Assembly: GCA_028583685.1 (NCBI GenBank)
Contig: JAMXIF010000049.1
Coordinates: 395,241 to 459,240, forward strand
Reading direction: 5' to 3'
DNA from: Petaurus breviceps papuanus
Taxonomy: Eukaryota > Chordata > Mammalia > Diprotodontia > Petauridae
DNA length: 64,000 nt
Positions 58,711 to 64,000 of this stretch are shown in pieces. Position 1 is the stretch's first letter, and every line of letters starts with the position of its first letter. Under the pieces are notes generated by a model that saw only the letters and a list, made by a program, of their open reading frames with translations, was not told the DNA's origin and searched no databases. Made by a program: the position numbers and the translations under genes.

Positions 58711-59082
58711 AAGAATATACTTTTTTTTTTTTTTGCCTTTTGGAGGGCAATTGGGGTTAAGTAACTTGCCCAAGGTTACACGGCTAGTTTTTTTTGTGTG
58801 TGTATTAAGTGTCTGAGGCTGGAACCGAACTCGGGTCCTCCTGACTCCAGGGCCGACGCTTTACTCACTGCACTACCTAGCCACCCGCAAGAATATACTT
58901 TCTTTTTCTTTTTTTTTTTTTTTAAAGCAATTGGGGTTAAGTAGCTTGCTCAAGGTTACATAGCCAGGTGTTTCTGGGTGTGGTGCTAAGTGTCTGGGCC
59001 AGGATTTGATCCCAGGTCATCCTGACTCTGGGGCCGGTGCTCTTACTCACTGTGCTACCTGGCCGCCCCAAGAATATACTTT
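58711..59082 (-). mobile_element. Two SINEs at one target site
   Basis: The direct repeat AAGAATATACTTT occurs three times: 58711-58723, 58889-58901 and 59070-59082. Between the first two lies a reverse SINE with ACCTAGCCACCCG end and an internal TTTTTGTGTGTGTATTA. Between the last two lies a reverse SINE of the TGGCCGCCCC subfamily. Each has its own T-tail. Confidence 0.9.
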
Positions 59083-59089
59083 TTAACCT

Positions 59090-59915
59090 ATAATTACATT
59101 AAATATTCCAGCTTTAATATCCACAGGATAAAACATTCTTAGTCATAAAAGCTAGAAATGCCAGCCTGCAAACTTTAACCAAATAGTCTGGTCCATGATT
59201 ATTTTTTCACTAATGGAGCCTTTAGAGAAAGACATCTTTTAAGTGACTTACAAAAAAAAAAAATTTGGAAATTTTAGAATCGGGCACATTACAGTTTTCA
59301 AAGTGTTGGTTCACCATTACTAAGGTGACCTCAAGATATGCCTTACAACTATCCTTATATCTACAAGACACATATAACTATTAAGTTCTCTTATACATAT
59401 GTTACCCAAAAACAACTTTTTAAAAAAATTGAAATGAAACACTATATGAATTCCCAAATTCATAATTTCCTATCAGGCTGAGATCATAAGCCACTGTACC
59501 CTTAATATTTTAAAGGCTCACTAAAAGACCATTTGATTTGCCAACTTTCAAGGTGTCAGATTTGTTTGCAGTGGCTAACAGAGGAGCTCATACAAAGTGA
59601 ATCAGCCACATTCTTTAAACAGGCGCTGTTAATTACTCTTCAGTACATACCAGTGGTAAGCTCATGTTTCAAAAAGGAGGAAATTAAGGGGGGAAAAATC
59701 CACTATCCCCCCAATTGTCAGTATGTCAGGGAGATTTGGGGTCTTTCTATAAGGAGAAGCATCTGAACCAGTTTGTGTCACTATTAGCATAATTTTTTAG
59801 AATTATGTTTAACATGAGCAAGTTAAGAATTTTGTTTTGAGCAAGACTTAAAAATACACAAAAGAGAAAAAGGGAAAATAGAATCAAGAACTTAAAAACA
59901 TCTGGGAAGTTACAG
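59090..59915. other. RFX2 intron, nothing recognised
   Basis: No exon or named repeat. The open stretch at 59533-59766 has no family match. Confidence 0.45.
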
Positions 59916-59919
59916 CTTT

Positions 59920-60080
59920 TTCGTTTGTTTTTTTTCTCTTTGGAGGGCAGGGCAATTGGGGTTAAGTGACTTGCCCAAGGTCACACAGCTAGTAGGTGTT
60001 AAGTGTCTGAAGCTGGATTTGAAGTCAGGTCTTCCTGATTCTAGGGCTGGTGCTCTCTTCACTGTGCCACCTAGTCGCCC
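59920..60080 (-). mobile_element. Mar-1/WSINE-type SINE
   Basis: AATTGGGGTTAAGTGACTTG, CACACAGCTAGTAGGTGTTA, GTGCCACCTAGTCGCCCC. Flanked by GGAAGTTACAGCTTT and GGAAGTTAGAGCTTT, a 15-bp duplication with one difference. Confidence 0.92.
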
Positions 60081-60137
60081 CGGAAGTTAGAGCTTTAAAG
60101 CAAGTAATAATTTGCTTTACAAATAAAGAAGAATACA

Positions 60138-60320
60138 TTTCTTTCTTTCTTTCTTTCTTTTTTTTTTTTGCTTTTTGGAGGGGATTGTGTAGGGCAATTG
60201 GGGTTAAGTGACTTGCCCAAGGTCACACAGCTAGTAAGTGGTATCTGAGACCTGGTTTGAACTCAGGTCCTCCTGACTTCAGGGCCCATGCTCTATTCAC
60301 TGTACCACCTAGCCGCCTGA
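60138..60320 (-). mobile_element. Mar-1/WSINE-type SINE with (TTTC)n tail
   Basis: TTTC units at about 60138-60160, then AATTGGGGTTAAGTGACTTG, CACACAGCTAGTAAGTGG, GTACCACCTAGCCGCC. Confidence 0.88.
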
Positions 60321-60493
60321 TGTTTATTTTTTAAGGTAAAAAAGGCCTACCTGTAAAAACATAATTCCTAACTCAGCCCAGCTTCAGTTGTTACTCAAAA
60401 CACTATCACCTCCATTGAGCAGTCTAGTCCAGAATGTAATTATTTCTAGTGACTCAGCAGGAATACCTGGTCCCACCAAGCTATAGTACATAC

Positions 60494-60758
60494 CGTTGCT
60501 GGAGATGAACGTGAAGTATGGGACAGAGAATGTCTAGTGTTATCCATCCCCCCATGAATGAGATAGGCTCCTGAGCTGGAGATGATCTGACTCCCCCCAA
60601 CGTCCATGGTGATGCCCACCATACTGTGAGAAGGAATGGCTGATGGAGAAGATGCCACAGTAGTCACCTGAGCTCCACCTCCTGGTGACTCAAAGTAGGA
60701 AGCAGCACTGCTAGGGGCATAAATCTGAGCTTCAGTGTTGTAAGAATAGGCAGTTCGT
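60494..60758 (-). CDS. RFX2: RFX2 exon 2 of window: activation region
   Basis: This 265-nt exon begins by completing the shared Ile codon and reads IRTAYSYNTEAQIYAPSS, then an Ala/Ser/Tyr-rich stretch, VTTVASSPSAIPSHSMVGIT, MDVGGSQIISSSGAYLIHGG and MDNTRHSLSHTSRSSPAT. It is low-complexity (Ser, Thr, Gly, Ala) with no folded domain, as expected for the trans-activation segment. Its acceptor is TTAACAG and its donor GTATGT. It ends in phase 0, so the next exon can be included or skipped without shifting the frame. SHSMVGITMDVGG is among the clearest RFX2-specific stretches. Confidence 0.97.
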
Positions 60759-60859
60759 CTGTTAAAGGAATTAGAATTTATTAATTAATGAAAGAAATTA
60801 GAATTTACATACCAAATGATTATCTAATCTCAGTTGCAAAAGAAGTTTGATTAAATTTC

Positions 60860-61560
60860 ATTAATGCCCATCTATTGAAACATGCCACGTGTGACCTTGG
60901 GCAAGTCACTTAACTCCAAGTGCCCCTCCAAAAAGCAAAAAAAAACAAAAACAACAAAAACGGGCAGCTAGGTGGAGCAGTGAATAGAGTACCAGCCCTG
61001 GAGTCAGGGGGACCTGAGTTCAAATCCAGCCTCAAATACTTAACACTTAACTAGCCATGTGACCTTGGGCAAGTCACTTAACCTCAATTGCCCTGCCCTC
61101 CCCCCTCCAAAAAAAAAGCAAAAAAAAAAACCCACGCCTAAACACACTGTGATACATGAATGTAAAAAATAATTAATAAGAAGAATTCTAAAAAGCATTG
61201 GAAGACTTATATGATACAAAGCATAGTAGACAGAACCAAGAAAACAATATGTACATTAATTACAACAATGTAAATGGAAAGAATAACAATCAAAATTGAA
61301 CATTGAATGATTATGATGATGAAGATAGGCCCTAAAGAAGAGATACTAGAATGTGACTCCCTCTTTCTTCTTTAAATTGGTGGGGGACTATAAGTGTGAA
61401 ATACTGTACATATGGCAGACTTGGTTGACATATTGGTTAGCTTTGCAATACTGTTTTTTTTACTCTTTCCCTTTCTCTGATAGAAGGAATGTGTGTCTGG
61501 GTACTGAGGAAGGAAGGTGATACAAAGACAAAAGCTATCAATTTTTTAAAACAAGTTTGG
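60860..61560 (+). mobile_element. L1 3' UTR with SINE insertions
   Basis: TTAATGCCCATCTATTGAAA, then SINE sequence at 60886-61125, then GATACATGAATGTAAAAAAT, AGACTTATATGATACAAAGC and a later 3' UTR block to about 61560. Confidence 0.65.
60961..61125 (+). mobile_element. Mar-1/WSINE-type SINE, with fragment of another at 60886
   Basis: CGGGCAGCTAGGTGGAGCAG, CAGCCCTGGAGTCAGGGGGA, CCTTGGGCAAGTCACTTAAC with an A-rich tail. At 60886-60950 a second SINE tail (GTGTGACCTTGGGCAAGTC plus A-run) sits directly before it. Confidence 0.88.
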
Positions 61561-61849
61561 TAGCAATGTAGCTAAGATAGACTGGGAGTTATTCTCAGCT
61601 TTCAGGTATAGATCTCCACTATAATCTCATAATCATACTTTTTGAAATGCCACCAAGAGTTCCATGAAGCAGGGTGCTGTGTCTTAGCAGCTGCCACCAA
61701 AGCCACCCTGCACCTGCATGGAAGCTACAAGAGGCATCTTCTCCAAACTATGGCTTTAGTTTTGCTGCTCCATCACTGTTATTCAACTTCACCATGATCA
61801 TAAATACTTACTAAGAAATCTCATGCAGATACATGAACAACATGTGTGG

Positions 61850-62017
61850 TTTTTTTTTTTTTTGCCTTTTTTTTTTTTGAAGGGGAAAAGTCAGGGCAAT
61901 TAGGGTTAAGTGACTTGCCCATAGTTAAATGTTAATTATCTGAGGCTGGATTTGAACTCAGGTCCTCTTGACTCCAGGGCTGGTACTCTGTTCACTGTGC
62001 CACCTAGCCACCCACAA
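61850..62017 (-). mobile_element. Mar-1/WSINE-type SINE
   Basis: T-tail, GCAATTAGGGTTAAGTGACT, GGATTTGAACTCAGGTCCTC, GTGCCACCTAGCCACCC. Flanks AACATGTGTGGTTTT and CAACATGTGGTTTT suggest the duplication. Ends only about 30 bases from an RFX2 exon donor. Confidence 0.88.
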
Positions 62018-62049
62018 CATGTGGTTTTGAAAAGAAAAGACTCACTTAC

Positions 62050-62129
62050 ATGGCTCCATTAGTGTAGACAGTATCTCCTCCTTCCACATATTGGACCTGG
62101 GTTGGATAGACATGCTGAACAGATTGTAC
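62050..62129 (-). CDS. RFX2: RFX2 exon 1 of window: activation region start
   Basis: This 80-nt exon encodes 26 residues plus two bases: VQSVQHVYPTQVQYVEGGD then TVYTNGA. It lies in the conserved activation region upstream of the DNA-binding domain; VQHVYPAQVQYVEGG is a family signature shared with RFX1 and RFX3. The acceptor is CCAG before GTACAATC and the donor is GTAAGT. The two leftover bases (AT) complete an Ile codon with the next exon, as in human RFX2. The upstream exon is not in the window. The frame is open and substitutions relative to remembered human RFX2 are conservative. Confidence 0.95.
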
Positions 62130-62202
62130 CTGGAATGAATATTAAATACTTGTATTATGGACAACATAATTTTCTTTTTAACAATTTCTGATGCTTTAGG
62201 CT

Positions 62203-62722
62203 TGTAATGGGAATGTAAATTTTTAAGATCTTCCCTGCCCCTAGGCTAAAGTGCACCTGGAGCCTGGGGTAGGAGGCTTGTTTTTCAGTAGATACTTTTT
62301 GATTGGCCAGTGGGTCAATAAGGTTGTTACATTCTCTGAGCCAGGAGAAGGCTATATAAGCCCTGATGTGTAGCTTTGTTTTGGGGGCTCACTTTGAGAA
62401 GTGTTCTGTGATTTGATCAGATGAAACTCTGAGAGCCCCCCGGCTTTGAAAAAAAAACCCAGATGTTGATTTGGTATGGCTGTAATAGTTGGACAGTTTT
62501 GGAAACCTGTCTACTTGATCTGTTTCTCTGTCTTGATAATTCTGTCTGTATACTCTGAAGTTCGGGGTGCTGACCTTTTTCCCCTGAACTAGGTAAACGA
62601 TACATATTTGACTGATAAAAGTAAGCTTGTTAACCCATTTTGAATTGCTTTCCTTTAACATAGCAGATCCAAGAACCTATGCTGGCAGCCACCCTGGGGA
62701 TGCCAGGGTGCTTGCTGCTACA
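62203..62722 (+). mobile_element. Solo LTR (520 bp), same family as 30573
   Basis: Begins TGTAATGGGAATGTAAATTT and ends GCTTGCTGCTACA. It is flanked by a perfect 5-bp duplication AGGCT (62198-62202, 62723-62727). It has TATA-like CTATATAAGCCC near 62350 and aligns end to end with 30573-31118. A solo-LTR fossil with no internal region. The intact duplication suggests it is the younger of the two. Confidence 0.88.
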
Positions 62723-62945
62723 AGGCTAAAACTATCTAATCTGATGATACCAATGGTAAAGAGCACAATACTATGATAGACTTATTTCCTTCAGAGTGGC
62801 TTAATTATCCTGGCATGTGAAGGGGGAGCAGGTTGTCACAGGTTTTTCATGTATAGAAGGGATGAGAAACATGCTCCCTGTATATCTACTGGGTCTACAC
62901 ATATATAAAACTCAGTAGAAAATAAAGTCAAAAAGAGAATTTATA

Positions 62946-63115
62946 GTGCCGGCCTGGAGTCAGGAGGACCCAAGTTCGGTTCCGGCCTCAGACACTTAAC
63001 ACCCACACACACCCCCCCCCACACCACACACACACACAAACTAGCCGTGTAACCTTGGGCAAGTTACTTTTAACCCCAATTGCCCTCCAAAAGGAAAAAA
63101 AAAAGAGAGAGAGAG
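62946..63115 (+). mobile_element. Mar-1/WSINE-type SINE with internal (CA)n
   Basis: GCCGGCCTGGAGTCAGGAGG, GTTCGGTTCCGGCCTCAGAC, ACACTTAACACC, then a CA/C-rich run at about 63000-63039, then ACTAGCCGTGTAACCTTGGG and an A-rich, GA-repeat tail. 5' truncated. Confidence 0.88.
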
Positions 63116-63607
63116 AATTTATATATCCAGAAAAGGAACAGATACCCTGGCCTATAAGCAGTAGAGAAAGTGGGAAGTAACAGCTTTCAATGAAGCTTTG
63201 ATGAAACTTCTGATTAGCCTACTGGTATCTCCTCTGAAGGGATAAAGTTACAACTATTTCAAAGTAAATACCTTGTCCCTGTTGCAATTAAATGAGCTAA
63301 GAGCCCATAGGATGCTACTAGAGTCTAACATTCTCTTCACTATCCAAACATGAGCCCAGATAGAGAGGGAGGGAACATAAAGTGGTTGAAAGGTGGTGTC
63401 CTTTTGGGCTGAAGGACAAATAATAAATCCTCAAGGTTGTACAACAGAAGCATGATCTCATACTGCTGATCCCTTAACAGCAAAGCTGGAAGAAGCAGAA
63501 GGCAGGAAGAGATGACTGCTACCAGAAATGATCAGTCTGGCTGGCCTGTCTGTGTGACTTTGACTAAGTCATTTGACCTCTATGGCCCTGCCTCTGTTTC
63601 CTCATCT

Positions 63608-63768
63608 TTTTTTTTTTTTTAAGCAATCGGGGTTAAGTAACTTGCTCAAGGTTACACGCCCAGTTATTTCTGGGTGTGGTGCTGAGTGTCTGAGCCCGGG
63701 ATTTGATCTCCAGGTCATCCTGACACTGGAGCCAGTGCTCTTACTCGCTGTGCTACCTGGCCGCCCCT
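63608..63768 (-). mobile_element. SINE of the TGGCCGCCCC subfamily
   Basis: T-tail, AAGCAATCGGGGTTAAGTAA, TTATTTCTGGGTGTGGTGCT, TGCTACCTGGCCGCCCC. Flanked by TGTTTCCTCATCTTTT on both sides, an exact 16-bp duplication, so it is young. Confidence 0.93.
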
Positions 63769-64000
63769 GTTTCCTCATCTTTTAAAATAAAATAACTGAT
63801 TTAGATAATCTGTAAGATTCCTTTCAGTTCTACCATCTTCTCTGATTCAACAATAAGCATTTTTAAATATTAAATAACAGGGACAGTGTATGCTTTGAAT
63901 ATTTCTTCCCCCTTTCTCCACCTCTCAATGCCACCATTAGGAAGTCCACCGGATCACCACCAGAACCATAGATTGGTCACAATTCCCTGTATTATTATCA

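Larger units (their letters stand above)
1897..62129 (-). other. RFX2: RFX2 gene body, internal exons and introns
   Basis: Twelve minus-strand exons join into one open frame of 560 codons matching the RFX transcription factor family. RFX2 is preferred over RFX1 and RFX3 because of paralogue-specific stretches: SHSMVGITMDVGGS, YLIHGGMDNTRHSL, QEQASWVCQCEESVVQKLEQ and SPSFPKAARQFLLKWSFY (RFX3 has a CDDNMVQRLE-type version). All 11 complete introns are GT-AG and exon phases agree throughout. Intron lengths range from about 1.0 kb to 17 kb. The human protein is about 723 residues, so this covers roughly three quarters. The N-terminus and the end of the dimerisation domain lie outside the window. 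RFX2 binds X-box motifs as homo- or heterodimer and activates ciliary and spermatid genes in the nucleus. Confidence 0.97.

Noticed and set aside
60446-60493. Open frame continuing past the RFX2 exon end
   Set aside because: The sequence past 60494 begins GTATGT, a splice donor, and the continued reading diverges from every RFX protein.

Overview
This window is vertebrate nuclear DNA from a marsupial. It carries the middle of one host gene, RFX2 (regulatory factor X2, a ciliogenesis and spermatogenesis transcription factor), transcribed on the minus strand. The marsupial call rests on the repeats: dozens of tRNA-derived CORE-SINEs of the Mar-1/WSINE type (minus-strand copies end near CACCTAGCTGCCCC), L1 elements with the marsupial 3' UTR, and HAL1-like half-LINEs. 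The SINE consensus looks closer to Australian marsupials than to the American opossum, but that is recall, not a database result.

Twelve consecutive internal RFX2 exons can be placed to the base, from 62129 down to 1897. All 11 complete introns are GT-AG. Every splice phase matches, giving one continuous 560-codon reading frame (1682 nt). In gene order they encode the glutamine-rich activation region (62050-62129, 60494-60758), a 75-nt in-frame exon that is probably a cassette (46636-46710), the winged-helix DNA-binding domain (36300-36481, 34211-34330), a linker (17044-17159), the B and C regions (15045-15163, 13838-13950, 12700-12854) and the dimerisation region (10788-10885, 6938-7087, 1897-2105). 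The N-terminal coding exons and promoter lie beyond 64000. The last coding exons and 3' UTR lie before base 1.

The rest is intron and mostly transposable elements. 1-17 kb: short introns with L2, hAT-like elements and a HAL1-like LINE (3421-6690) that carries a SINE which itself carries a 1.24-kb solo LTR. 17-34 kb: a 17-kb intron built largely of antisense L1, with a second antisense HAL1 (25106-27850), head-to-head L1 3' ends, a local duplication and a solo LTR. 36-60 kb: two long introns (10.2 and 13.8 kb) with L2, ancient SINEs, L1 pieces and young SINEs. 60-64 kb: dense SINEs and a second solo LTR of the same family as the one at 30573.

I see no second protein-coding host gene, tRNA, rRNA, CRISPR array or operon, and no convincing new biological system. 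The most distinctive signals concern how the repeats arose: two SINEs at one target site (three copies of a 13-bp direct repeat), SINE-internal microsatellites always at the same position, a tailless SINE dimer, ORF2-less HAL1 elements, and a Val for the usual Met inside the RFX2 DNA-binding domain.
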